A stretch of DNA of 61,473 nt from Prorocentrum cordatum (GCA_963575745.1 CAUYUJ010000914.1:64001-125473), one strand, 5' to 3'. Positions 8,791 through 18,973 are shown, counted from the first letter of the stretch. Translations and numbers: made by a program. The notes: a model not told the origin generated them from the letters alone.

Positions 8791-8989
8791 ACAGAAGTAT
8801 CTTGTGATGGATGTGGAAGTCGGGTAGCAGGCGCCCCCGCAGCAGCTGGTCAAATTTTGTTTGAAAGCGGTGTTTTTCTCGTGTAGGGCGAAAGGTAACT
8901 GCGCTCGGGTCGCCAAGCGAACGCCGACTACAGATTTCGCGTCCCACCTGGATAATTACAGCCCACATCAGAACCATGACGAGCGTCAT
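8762..8989 (-). pseudogene. short membrane-anchor protein, possible HNH relic
   Basis: 75 residues with a hydrophobic start (MTLVMVLMWAVIIQVG) like that of the HNH protein at 3388-2939, followed after a basic linker by HRFQTKFDQLLRGRLLPDFH and IHHKILLW. That tail can be laid beside the HNH core (KWRCAICKQLL, FELDHRTPLF), with the Asp-His position replaced by His-His and both Cys lost. I read it as a possible dead paralogue; the match is by eye and weak. Its 3' end runs into the 56-bp repeats. Confidence 0.35.
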
Positions 8990-9918
8990 GGTTGCAACCG
9001 CCTAGAAAAGCCCAATTTGATCATCAATCAATGACATCGACAGTTTTTGTTGCTCTTGTCCCCGAGTCCATCACGGACGAACAGCTCACTCGCCCTGTGA
9101 GGTGGGCACAGTGGGCACGGTGACCGTATAAGGGGTGCGCGCAGCTGCTGGCGATCCGGAAAAAGTCAGCCCGAGACAATCAGCGCCTGCTGCTCGCAAA
9201 TCTTCAGCATTCGTTGGTCGAATTGCCTCCAAAGCAAACCAGATGGCTCAAAGTGTGCGAGTGAGGGTCAAGCGACGGGGACTACGGGGACTACAGCGTA
9301 CCAGGCGCGCTTTGTTTTACGATTGCATCTGATTATATTTGGAGGTCTGGATGGAAATTCTCGCCCTCTCCTCCTCGACGCTGGCTCAATCCCCCCGATA
9401 CGCTCAGATCGAGCGAAGGCGAGCAGCATCGGCTTCCGTTCCACACTCCCGAAGTAGATCGTGCCTCGGAGCGCAAGATCGACCTTATCGGCCGCCCTTC
9501 TTGATTCGTTTGCAAGCCCCACTTTCTAGGATGGCCCCCGTGCCCCAGCATGTGCAGAATCGCCCTGAGAACGTTCCCTGGGTGCCTTCTAGGTGTTCCT
9601 GGACCCAAACCTCATGAGGTTTACCCACCGCTTACAGCCGATTCCTGGACGCAGACTCGCCAGATAAGAGCACTCCGGCTGTCATTTTGTGGCAGTGTGG
9701 CTCTCATGTTGTGGGCCCGCTGCATCTTCAAAGTTGATTTTCAAGTGACGTTTGAAAGACATGGCATCGAGGGTGTAATGGCTGCAGAGTCTTTCCGCAA
9801 CCACAAGAACACTTCCAGCCTTAATCGTAAGCGATCTGTTTCTTCATATATGGCGACAGATAACCGCGTCTGCTTTTCGCGTTGCCTTTTCCTCGGTTCG
9901 CGCTGGCACGACCATGTG
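8990..9918. other. no supportable gene
   Basis: Several short open frames exist on both strands but none shows a domain or consistent coding character. Two small nine-base duplications are present: GTGGGCACA/GTGGGCACG near 9101 and GGGGACTAC twice near 9277. Confidence 0.5.
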
Positions 9919-10020
9919 GTGTCGATGGTGTCAATGGTGTCGATGGTGTCAATGGTGTCGATGGTGTCGATGGTGTCGATGGTGTCGATGGTGTCGATGG
10001 TGTCGATGGTGTCGATGGTG
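9919..10020. repeat. 9-bp minisatellite, about 12 units
   Basis: The unit GTGTCGATG, with early GTGTCAATG variants, repeats about a dozen times. It lies between non-coding DNA and the truncated anchor gene 10159-10043 and creates artificial Met-Val-Ser and Trp-Cys-Arg reading frames. Confidence 0.95.
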
Positions 10021-10042
10021 TATAATGTGCATGTTCGTCAGG

Positions 10043-10159
10043 CTAAGACAGGTGACTCCCAACTTGCAAGATTGTGTATGCCGTACGGTCGTTACCACGC
10101 CAGGCACAAGCGAAAACCACAACAACGATCAACATCGCTAGAGCCCACGCGAGACCCAT
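10043..10159 (-). CDS. 38-aa signal-anchor peptide, paralogue of the HNH protein N-terminus
   Basis: The peptide starts MGLAWALAMLIVVVVFACAW and ends in RTAYTILQVGSHLS before a TAG at 10045-10043. It parallels the start of the HNH protein (MGLLCAVVMMVAICVVTWTV and later KTAYRLFEHSQYL): same Met-Gly-Leu start, hydrophobic core, basic step and Thr-Ala-Tyr motif. Here no HNH domain follows; the 9-bp minisatellite begins just downstream. Either a stand-alone membrane peptide or a truncated HNH gene. Confidence 0.5.
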   Translation of the reverse strand: MGLAWALAMLIVVVVFACAWRGNDRTAYTILQVGSHLS

Positions 10160-10203
10160 TTGTATGTTCACAGACTTCTTTTTCAAAATGTTCGATCAAA
10201 TAA

Positions 10204-10719
10204 ATGAACACATCTGCTTACTTCAGTGTTGCTCTGCCTGGAGACACTACAGACGATCAGCTGTCCAAGTGTTATGAGTGGGGCAAACAGCATTGCGTGC
10301 ATTGCAATTTGCTCCGGACATGTGATGACGAGTACTTGCTCATCGCACACAGGAATGATGAGAAAGACTTGAGGGCAAGACAAAGGCTAATGCTAACAAA
10401 TTTGAGAAATTGGGGGATAGACACGGGTAAGCAGAAGGGATGGATCAAACTGTTAACACCAAGCGAATACGATACACTTTCGCGCGATGGCGCGCAAAAG
10501 CCATCAGGAGTCGAAGCAGAAGATCGACCAACACGGAGCGATGACTCGACGTCTGGACGTGAGCACACAACGGACGGTGAAGAGGGCAAGCGAGAGGAAG
10601 CAGCAACGAACATTGCAGACTCAAGCTTACAATGGGGGCTCCTGCGGCTACCAAGTAATCTGCTCTATAATGGAGGCGAAAGGTTTGCCGCCCTTCAAAC
10701 AAAGATACCTGTTTGTTAG
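10204..10719 (+). CDS. hypothetical protein, 171 aa
   Basis: Unrecognised. The first 95 residues look folded (LSKCYEWGKQHCVHCNLLRT, DDEYLLIAHRNDEKDLRARQ, KGWIKLLTPSEYD) with two close Cys-x2-Cys-like positions at HCVHC. The later part is acidic and polar (SDDSTSGREHTTDGEEGKRE) and probably disordered. ATG 10204 follows GATCAAATAA, and it diverges from the anchor peptide gene on the other strand. A small viral-type accessory protein is possible. Confidence 0.5.
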   Translation: MNTSAYFSVALPGDTTDDQLSKCYEWGKQHCVHCNLLRTCDDEYLLIAHRNDEKDLRARQRLMLTNLRNWGIDTGKQKGWIKLLTPSEYDTLSRDGAQKPSGVEAEDRPTRSDDSTSGREHTTDGEEGKREEAATNIADSSLQWGLLRLPSNLLYNGGERFAALQTKIPVC

Positions 10720-10870
10720 ATGTTCTGTTCGATAACCCATCTCGGTAGAAAGTTTTGCCGATACCTTGAAAGGCGCTTGTTCCCTTGCGATGCACCTGGT
10801 CACTCAGCAAAAAGATGCATGACGGCTCGCGCTCAAGGGGCTGTGCGCTAGACGGGCGTGCACAACGACG

Positions 10871-11251
10871 CTATCCAAGCCCGCTCGCGCTGTCGGGGTG
10901 CAACTCTTGATCAACGATCGCCTCCTCGTTCACATCGTCTTTCTCCCCTTTCTCCCAGACTACCCAAATTGCCGCAAGTCGTCTGAGGTCGCTGTCTGAC
11001 GGCTCCGCAACCTGCAACTCGAACTCGCGTGTACTCGGTCGGTAGATGCTGCCGCTCTCGTATTGGAGGTAAAAGATGTATTTGCTCGCTTCGCAGATGG
11101 CGAACTGGACGCCGAGGAGATTGAGGTCTTTCAGCGCTTGCACTTTGGTGTGCTGCTGCACATAATCCCGGAAGGAGCGCAGCTCTTGCACATACATTGC
11201 CTCACACACATCGCTACGGTCATATTCCTGTTGGCAAAACGACACAGTCAC
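10871..11251 (-). CDS. hypothetical protein, 126 aa, start uncertain
   Basis: Unrecognised; amphipathic and helical, including MYVQELRSFRDYVQQHTKVQ and LLGVQFAICEASKYIFYLQY, with an acidic C-terminus. The open frame begins at a GTG rather than ATG, a few codons after an in-frame TAA, so either it starts at an internal ATG (MYVQEL) or an upstream exon or frame is missing. A short 9-bp repeat (GTTATCTCG x3, 11258-11287) lies directly upstream. Confidence 0.4.
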   Translation of the reverse strand: MTVSFCQQEYDRSDVCEAMYVQELRSFRDYVQQHTKVQALKDLNLLGVQFAICEASKYIFYLQYESGSIYRPSTREFELQVAEPSDSDLRRLAAIWVVWEKGEKDDVNEEAIVDQELHPDSASGLG

Positions 11252-11257
11252 GATTAT

Positions 11258-11287
11258 CTTAGTTATCTCGGTTATCTCGGTTATAAT
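11258..11287. repeat. 9-bp tandem repeat, three units
   Basis: GTTATCTTA then GTTATCTCG twice, leading into GTTATAATG. Same nine-base period as the other minisatellites of this region. Confidence 0.8.
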
Positions 11288-11314
11288 GCAACGGCGGTTT
11301 TGTGGCCAATGCCA

Positions 11315-12493
11315 TCACGGTATCACGAGTACATGTGTTTGTCCTCCGCAACCATTGTCAAACCACCGCCGATTCGCGATGAAATTCAGACACCGTCGTG
11401 GGCCCAGTCCCACCACGCCAAAATCAACCAATTGCATCTCGATGTCTTTGAACTGGTTCTTCGTCGCTTCCGCCATGTCGAAGAGAATCTCTTTCATGCG
11501 GAAGCCCTGAGAAGGCATAGAATCACACAATACCGCCCCCCCATTCAAAGCGGCGGGGGTTCCAGGTACCTTTCAGGTAAATGATCTCTGCCCGCCTTGC
11601 CCCCGAATCCAGCAATCTTCCGAATTTGTTTCGAGACTTGGTCGATCGGATTATCTCCTTGCCACAAGTCGGCAAGAGTGTTGGCCTTCTTGGCGAACGA
11701 GATGACCCCGGCAATCAACTCAGACCGCCCGCGCCGAGGCGCCTTGGACCTTGTCTTCTGCGGCTCCACAATCTCGAAAAAAACCTTGCCGGACAAGCGC
11801 AAGAATATGATGTCAACATCCTTTTTGCTCTTTTCCGACACATGCCCGTTCTCCACCGTGAGCCATGGGACGTGTCCGAGCTCACACACATTTATCAACT
11901 TTTTCGACATAGTGTTTCTCAAGAACATCACGTTGAGAGACAAGTCCTCCAGCTTTTCTGCTTTGTAGTGCTTGGCGTAGTGTGCCAAGAAGATCTTCGT
12001 CGTAGGATCCAGATTGCGGACCATGTTCGTGATGCGAATGTGGAAGGCATTTTGCTTTGTCAATCTCTCGGCGATATCTGTTGCCTATTTTCCATGAAGG
12101 TGATGATGCGCTGCTTGCGGCTGTCAACGTCGTCCCATTCTGGTCCGGGAGCGAAATTCATGCCACGCTCAAGCACGTCTTCGGTTGATTCTTGGAGATG
12201 TCGGTCGCTCTTGGCAGCGATGCAATGCGTCTCCCATTTGTCGGACCTGATCGGTTCCTTACAAGTCGCGTTAGAGCATTTGTAATGGATCCGATTCCCG
12301 GCCCCGTGGCCAATTGTTTCTGTTTTCTCGTGCACAAGATCTTCTGGTGGCTTGCACGGGCCCGGCACCTTTGCGGTGTGGGCGTTTATATCGATGCACC
12401 TCTCCTAGTTGCTCTAGAGCGTGCTCGATTTCCTTTTTCATTTCGGACGGCATGCTGCCCGTCCTCTGTTTTTTTTTCCAGCGGTTGCGCCAT
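11315..12493 (-). pseudogene. Cys-containing hypothetical protein spread over several frames
   Basis: Pieces of what seems one protein lie in successive minus frames: MAQPLEKKTEDG from 12493, MPSEMKKEIEHALEQLGE from 12453, then DINAHTAKVPGPCKPPEDLV and a zinc-finger-like YKCSNATCKEPIRSDKWETH to 12060. A 170-residue segment follows (LTKQNAFHIRITNMVRNLDP, KKLINVCELGHVPWLTVENG, IIFLRLSGKVFFEIVEP). Frame changes fall near 12470, 12420 and 12062. A further 77-residue piece (11548-11315) may be the end. I do not recognise the family; the lysine-rich, Cys/His-bearing middle suggests DNA binding. Each break is consistent with one added or lost base. Confidence 0.45.
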
Positions 12494-12514
12494 GGCGATC
12501 TGCCCGAGAGTCGC

Positions 12515-12709
12515 GGGGCAACCGCTAGCTAGACTTGAGGTGCGTTTGCGTGCGAATTCATACGCATATGCTATTGATCTCAAACGGGATTGGTGACTGA
12601 TTGTGAAAAAATAAAAAGTCATTATCGAGGGGCGCTGGCTTATACAGCTGGGCCCTCCAACAACAAGAAACAATCATAACGCACCAAGGGAGTTCACACG
12701 ATCCGTTCC
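12515..12709. repeat. 195-bp direct repeat, left copy
   Basis: Matches 14579-14773 over its whole length with a handful of substitutions and no indel that I can see. It begins GGGGCAACCGC and ends CACGATCCGTTCC. The pair brackets 1.87 kb that holds tandem arrays. No open frame of note; the first bases overlap the start of the broken gene on the minus strand. Confidence 0.95.
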
Positions 12710-13025
12710 GTGTTTTCGTTGTTTTTCATCGCACAACACTCTGGGAAACCTTTCTTAACCTCTACATCTTACTCTTCAGCTTTCGAATGTTCTGGTAAGA
12801 TTTTCAATAGATATTTTGTGCGGCGTACTGTTGGGATTTGGGGGATTCGCAGTTTGGACATTAACTTGATTCTTGTGAATTCCAACTCATGCGTTGCAAT
12901 TTGCTTGCTTAATTGTTTTTTTTTGAGTTGTCGTATTTCGCGGTTTGGACATCAATCCGATTCTTGCTAATTCCAGCTTATCTGTTAGAACATAGTTGGT
13001 TAATTTGTTTCTTCGAGTTTCAAGT
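12710..13025. other. AT-rich spacer, no gene
   Basis: Contains two loose copies of a word around CGCAGTTTGGACAT and CGCGGTTTGGACAT (12850 and 12940) with TTGATTCTTG/CGATTCTTG following, i.e. a weak ~95-bp duplication. Nothing coding. Confidence 0.5.
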
Positions 13026-14140
13026 TTCATGGTTTGAGCACTCTGTCACTTTCCTTGTGAGGGTGGCGCTCTTTCCATGTCGCCCAACCACCTTAACTTG
13101 CAAACATTCGGTGTATAGATTCGGTTTGACAATATTTTCGAAAACATGTTTTTCATGGCTTGCGCACTATGTCACATTCCATTTTGCCCAAGCACGTTCA
13201 CTTTCAAACATTCTATGTATAGATTCGGTTTGAACATATTTCCGAAATTGTGTTTTCTCATGGTTTGAGCACTATGTCACTTTCCTTGTGAGGGTGGCGC
13301 TCTTTCCATGTTGTCCAACCACCTTAACTTTTGACCATACTATGTGTAGATCCGGTTTCAACATATTTTCGAAAACATGTTTTTCATGGTTTGAGCACTA
13401 TGTCACTTTCCTTGTGAGGGTGGCGCTCTTTCCATGCTGTCCAATCACCTTAACTTTCAAACATTCTATGTATAGATTCGATTTGAAAATATGTTCGAAT
13501 TATTTGTTCATGGTTTGAGCACGCTCTATGGGAGTCACTGTCCTTGCTGTCCAACCACCTTAACTTTCAAACATTCTCTGTATAGATTCGGTTTGAAACT
13601 ATTATCGAAAAACTTTTTTTCATGTTTTGAACACTATGTCACTGTCCATGGTGTCCAATCACCCCAACTTTCAAACATTCTATGTATAGATTCGGTTTGA
13701 ACATATGTTCGAACAAATTGTTGTTCATGGTTTGAGCACTATGTCACTTTCCTTGTGAGGGTGGCGCTCTTTCCATGCTGTCCAACCACCTTAACTCTCA
13801 CACATTCTACGTATATATTCGGGTTGACAATATGTTTTTAAAACATGTTTTTCATGGTTTGAGCACTGTGTCACTTTCCATGTTGTCCAATCACCTCAAC
13901 TTTCAAACGTTCTAAGTATATATTCGGTTTCAAAACATGTTCGAACAAGTTGTTTTTCATGGTTTGAGCACACTCTATGTGAGTCACTTTCCTTGTGAGG
14001 GTGGCGCTCTTTCCATGCTGTCCAACCACCTTAACTTTCAAACACTCTATATATAGATTCGGTTTGAACATATTTTCGAATTATTGTTTCATGGTTTAAG
14101 CACTATGTCACTGTTCATGCTGTCCAACCACCTTAACGTT
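13026..14140. repeat. ~120-bp tandem array, about nine imperfect units
   Basis: Each unit carries CATGGTTTGAGCACTATGTC, CCTTGTGAGGGTGGCGCTCT, CCATGCTGTCCAACCACCTT and TATAGATTCGGTTTGA in that order. Some units lack the GAGGGTGGCG block and are shorter. Short open frames through it (Phe, Cys and Leu rich) are by-products. Confidence 0.95.
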
Positions 14141-14575
14141 CATGTGGCATCCTGATTTTTGGACACACCCCCCTAAACGCCCATGTGACACCCTGATTTT
14201 TAGACATCCCCGTGAACGTCTATGTGTGACACCCTGATTTTTTGACACATACACCCTAATTTTTAGCAGTGCCCTCTAGAACTTCCATGCGACACCCTAA
14301 TTTTTGACATCACCCTCTAACACGTCCATGTGAGACCTTGATTTTGGACCCATCCCCTCAAACGTCGATGCGACACTCTAATTTTTGACAGTTTCCTCTT
14401 AAGGTTCTTAGGGTAGTACTCTCCAAAATGCCCATGAGACATTTTTTTTTGCAGTAGCCTCTATAACGTCAACACGACGCCCCATCTTTTGGCAGAAGCC
14501 TCTAAAACGTCCGTACGACACTTTTTTTTGGCAGTAGCCTTTAACACGTCCATATGACTTGTTTTTTAAGTCAAA
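14140..14575. repeat. ~40-bp degenerate tandem array
   Basis: About ten diverged units with the theme AACGTCCATGTGACACCCTG then ATTTTTGGACA and a C-rich spacer. The later units change to CCTCTAAAACGTC with a T run. It continues directly from the 120-bp array and ends at the right 195-bp repeat. Confidence 0.85.
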
Positions 14576-14578
14576 TGT

Positions 14579-14773
14579 GGGGCAACCGCAAGCTAGACTT
14601 GAGATTCGTTTGCGTGCGAATTCATATGCATATGCAATTGATCTCAAACAGGATTGGTGACTGATTGTGAAAAAATAAAAAGTCATTATCGAGGGGCGCT
14701 GGCTTATACAGCTGGGCCCTCCAACAACAAGAAACAATCATAACGCACCAAGGGAATTCACACGATCCGTTCC
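14579..14773. repeat. 195-bp direct repeat, right copy
   Basis: Partner of 12515-12709. The last 120 bp are almost identical between the copies, including GTGACTGATTGTGAAAAAAT and GAGGGGCGCTGGCTTATACA. After it the sequence is unrelated to that following the left copy. Confidence 0.95.
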
Positions 14774-15400
14774 ATGACAAAAACAAATCGGGATGCGGGA
14801 AGGGGCGGGTGGAATATGCACTGACACGCAGAACCGTTGCTTGGTTACCCGAAGAAGGGTGGCGGCAGGACCTCGATCTAACATGCCATGGAGAAGGGTT
14901 ACATCCATAATACTAACTAGAGAGATAGGGAGATTTGTTTTTCCACAGCACTAGTTGATCGTTTAACTTGCAGCCCTGAGCACCACACAGCGAAGCAATA
15001 TAGGAATTTCACTTTTTCCAGCAGCCGCTGTCAAATGGCAGGATTAATTTGGAAAGACTCGCATAGGGGTCAGAATTCGGGGGTGAATTGGGACATGGTA
15101 AAAGAAGAAATGTAATGATGGGAACCGTTGACTTCATTCGTGCATCCGAGAATCTTGAGATAGGGTTGAGGGGGTGGCCAATAGGATTTTGCCAAGGGTA
15201 TCCTTTTGAGGTGATGCGGAAGGGAACCATTAAGTTTTGCGTGGTGCCTCTGAGGCTTGTCCATGCGCGTCCCCATCTCAGCAATCCCGCGGTTGCATTG
15301 ACGTGGGTCCGAAAGGTTCTCAGAGGTCCAAGGAAATATGATTTAAGAAGTGGTGGGGGGGGGGGGCAAGATGACCAGGTCTGTCTAGGAGCATGTCCAC
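14774..15400. other. no gene; unique spacer
   Basis: No domain-bearing frame on either strand and no strong repeat, apart from a G run at about 15355-15366. Confidence 0.5.
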
Positions 15401-15800
15401 AGTCGCCGCTTTCCTCGATTCGAGACCCGCGGAGCTCCTCCCAGAGTCGGAATCGAGGTTAGCGATGGCATGTGTTTTTCAGGAATTCTCGGAGGTCCCA
15501 GGGAGCATTCTCAGAGGTCCTAGGTCATTGTGTACACGATGTTGCCAAAGCTTTTTTCGATGAGAGACCCGCGGAGATTCCTCCCAGTGTCGGAATCGAG
15601 GTTGGCGATGGCATGTGTTTTTTTAAGAGTTCTCGGAGGTCCAGGGGAGCATTCTCGGAGGTCCTAGGTCATTTACGCGATCTTGCCAACGCGTTTCTCG
15701 ATTCGTGACCCGCGGAGATCTGCTCCTCGGAATCGAGACTAGCGGTGGCGTTTGGGTCCAGGAAGCTCTAGGAGGTCTCAGGGAATCTGTTTAGGAGCAG
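15400..15800. repeat. ~140-bp tandem repeat, about three imperfect units
   Basis: Recurring blocks: GAGACCCGCGGAG, GTCGGAATCGAGGTT, GCGATGGCATGTGTTTTT, TTCTCGGAGGTCC and GAGGTCCTAGGTCATT. Units start near 15420, 15567 and 15705; the last is diverged. Confidence 0.85.
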
Positions 15801-15964
15801 GTTCTGCACGCTGGCCGGATACTCGCTGTTTGGGGTCACAAAGGAATGCGTAGTGCGCGTCTGTTTAACTGACCCTCCCCCACTTCCTCCACAAGGCCTT
15901 CCCCCCAAGGGAAAGATAACATGCACGTAAACATGCGTCAGAGAAGTTATGTATCAACATGAGC

Positions 15965-16200
15965 GCTGTCGTTCAGGCTTGCATGCTGATCTCTGGGTCT
16001 ACGGATACTGGAGCAGCCTGCGTGCCTGATTCAGATCGCCTCTGACGCTATTATTTGGGTACATGAGATAGGCAAGTGGGGTGCTAAGCCACAAGGGCGC
16101 TGCTGTTCAGGCATGCATGCTGATCTCTGGGTCCACGGATACTGGAGCAGCTTGCATGCCTGAGTCAGATCGGTCCTGACGCTAACCTCTGGGTCTTAGG
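15965..16200. repeat. ~134-bp repeat, two units
   Basis: The block GCATGCTGATCTCTGGGTC plus CACGGATACTGGAGCAGC plus CAGATCG is present at about 15980-16050 and again at 16113-16185 with few changes. No gene between 15800 and 16490. Confidence 0.85.
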
Positions 16201-16493
16201 ATTCTGGAGGCTCGTAGATTGCTGTTTGGGGTCTTGCGGGACAGACGGTTTTGTTTAGTTGCGTGGCTTTTGACGAAAGGCATGGCGAGCTAACAGTAAC
16301 CCTCTTGGTAGATAATTGTTTTTAGATCCCCCCCGACACGCAGGCGTTACCCATGTAGGCCATCCTTGGTGTTTCAGATGTTTTGTTGGTGCTTCATTCC
16401 GGAAATAACATGTTTTGATATGAGCAATTTCCTGTTTGTGGTCGAGCGCTTCAGCACCACATGTGAAAGGGTGTGTGCGCCGCATGTAACGCG

Positions 16494-16513
16494 TCTGTAG
16501 CAGTTGGCTCAAG
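16494..16513 (+). other. possible degenerate spliced-leader relic
   Basis: TCTGTAGCAGTTGGCTCAAG resembles the dinoflagellate spliced leader if two bases are missing and two changed, and its last nine bases match exactly. It lies 255 bp upstream of the MORN gene start on the same strand. A shorter GGCTCAAG occurs again at 16695-16702. Weak on its own; listed because clearer relics occur elsewhere in the window. Confidence 0.3.
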
Positions 16514-16768
16514 GGGGGCGCTAGCCGAGAGGGTGCGCTGGCTTTCAGCACCATACGTGGTGCACGGGTGGTAGGTAGGATTGGAGGATGTGTAGGTTGC
16601 ACCACATGTGGTGCACGTGTGTGCACATGCCAGGTCCCTAGTAGGTGTCTGCACTGGCATCTTTGTGTGCTCATGAATCATGCGCACGCGTTCGGCTCAA
16701 GTGAGTGCTTGTACTCATCTGCTTCTCTCCCTCGCTGTCCCTGACTGTCTCTGACTTCCGCTGTAGCC

Positions 16769-18873
16769 ATGGCAAAGGCGATCGAAAATGGTAAGGCGCA
16801 GGTCGCTTCTGCAACCCACAAGAAAAATTGGCCCCAAAAAGACAAGGAAGATGATCTGAAGTACTTCTTGTTCAGTCTGGACATGGGGCAGTTGAGAGAT
16901 GAGCACAACTTGTCCGAGAAACTGCGCTCTGACATAAAAAAGTGTTCAAGTGAAGAGGAGAAGGCAGACTTGCAGCAAAGGTATGAAACTGACAAGGAGA
17001 AAATCAGTGAACGAGTCAAGCCTCTCATAGACATGGTTTTCGGTTGGAAGCGCGAGTTCAAGACCCTAGCGGCGGTGAAGGAGAAGGTGAGCGCAGGTAC
17101 AGTCGAGCCGACTCCCGGCAGTTCCTCAGACGACAAGCCTGTCACTCGTGGGGAATTGAAGGCAATGTGGGAACAGTACCAGGTAAACCAGCAGCCAGTC
17201 ACTCTGGCCATCGCAGATCAGAATAAGAAGTTGCAGAATGTCACTGAAAAGTTGGAGGCCCAAACGAAAGCCGTGCAGGGCGTGGCAGATTTGGTAGACA
17301 AAGAAGCGGCCCTAAAACAAATATTCGAAGACCATAGCGTCGAAGAGATCGTTGACACACTAGACTTGGAGGATGAGCTCGTTGAGAGGCTTGTCGGCGA
17401 AGACTACTTAGCTGAGGCTGTTGAGAAATTGAGCGAAAGTCTATTGGATAAAGCCGCTGTGGCCGAACGGCTTAAGGAGTTTGTCGGCGGAGATACCTTC
17501 AAGAGTAGGGTAGCAGCTGACATAATCAGCAGCTACTTGAAAAATAAAGGGGAAAAGAAAGAGAAGTTCACATTCGATCACGATCGAACTGTGGATGAGA
17601 ACTTGTCTCGAATGGTTCACCACGTGGCTGCTGCCGCAATCAGCAGCTACTTGAAAAAAGAAGGCGACAAAGTTTCGACCGACTGCGAAGGCCTTGGCCT
17701 CAAGAAGTTGTGTAAGAAGTTCACGAAGTTCAAGTTCGATCACGATCGATCCGTGGACGATAATTTGTCTCGAATGGTTCACCATGTGATTTCGATGGCA
17801 ATGAAGAATCTAGACTACCAGCAATACGATCATACCAGGTCTTTCTTATGGAACCTCGAGATATTGGGAGAAACAATTGCTTTCAACTCGATGGAGAAGG
17901 TCGTGCCTGAGTTCGTGTGCGACCGCTCAGAGACCATCGAATCTAATCTTCAGAAACTAGTGGAGTTCTTGTCCAATGCCCCCGAGTTTGCCGAGGGCGA
18001 GGCCATCGTCTTCAAGACCTTCGACCATGCAGACCTCGCGGATTTCGCAGGGACCGACGTCACAGCCAATCTCCTCTTGCTCTCCGGCCAGTACGCCGAA
18101 ATCATTCGTGTGGCGGAAGATGAGTTCGAAGTGGATTACTGGATCGATGACGTTGGGTGGCTCTCAGCGACTTTTCCGAAGGGGTGCTTCGGCCTCGTCG
18201 AGGAGAGGGCGGAGAAGTGGCGGGATGTACAGACATGCAAGCGCAAGGCTGACGACTTCGGTGAGGAGAGGCAGGCGAAGAAGGTAAAGTTCACCACCCA
18301 AGACGGCGAGCAGTATCTTGGTGAGGTCAACAAGAGCGGCGAGGCCCATGGCTACGGCGAGGCCATTTTGTCAAAGGGTCATGCGTGTGAGTCATATAAG
18401 GGCCAGTGGGAGAATAACAAGTTCCATGGTCAGGGCAGATTGATTTGGAAGGATGGTAGCTCTTGCGAGGGCCAGTTTGAGAATCACGGGCTCCATGGCC
18501 AGGGCAAAAGGATTTGGAAGGATGGTAGCTCTTACGAGGGCCAGTTTGAGAATCACGGGCTCCATGGCCAGGGCAAAAAGATTTGGAAGTCTGGTGGGCC
18601 AGTGGGAGAATGACAAGTTCCATGGTCAGGGCAGATTGATTTGGAAGGATGGTAGCTCTTACGAGGGCCAGTTTGAGAATCACGGGCTCCATGGCCAGGG
18701 CAAAAGGATTTGGACGGACGGTAGCTCTTACGAGGGCCAGTTTGAGAATCACGGGCTCCATGGCCAGGGCAAAAAGATTTGGAAGTCTGGTGGCTCTTAC
18801 AAGGGCCAGTGGGAGAATGGTAAGAAACATGGCCAGGGCATCAGGACATTTGCTGATGGTCGCTCTTTCGAGG
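16769..18873 (+). pseudogene. MORN-repeat protein with coiled N-terminus, frameshifted and cut by the gap
   Basis: From ATG 16769 the first frame gives 614 residues. The first ~250 are charged and helical (coiled-coil-like). Then a ~48-residue segment is duplicated (AAISSYLKK with KFDHDRSVDDNLSRMVHHV; about 265-345), and from about residue 510 come MORN repeats of 23 residues with the theme DGSSYEGQFENHGLHGQGK. MORN repeats bind membranes or scaffold proteins. At about 18594 an 11-nt deletion (GGTGG joined to GCCAG, where other units have an extra SSYKG-coding stretch) breaks the frame and gives a stop at 18613. MORN repeats continue in the shifted frame to 18873, where the N gap begins, so the 3' end is unknown. 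Repeat units are nearly identical at DNA level, so recent expansion is likely. Confidence 0.85.
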
Positions 18874-18973
18874 NNNNNNNNNNNNNNNNNNNNNNNNNNN
18901 NNNNNNNNNNNNNNNNNNNNNNNNNNNNNNNNNNNNNNNNNNNNNNNNNNNNNNNNNNNNNNNNNNNNNNNNN
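18874..18973. other. assembly gap of 100 N
   Basis: Exactly 100 N bases, the usual placeholder for a scaffold join of unknown size. It interrupts the MORN gene; what follows may not be its natural neighbour. Confidence 0.99.

Noticed and set aside
12710-14100. Phe/Cys-rich membrane-like proteins
   Set aside because: Frames through the 120-bp tandem array with no conservation beyond the DNA repeat.
16695-16780. GGCTCAAG at 16695 and TCCGCTGTAGCCATGGC around the MORN start as leader relics
   Set aside because: The first has only ten matching bases at its 3' end, the second needs an insertion and two deletions; neither is convincing.
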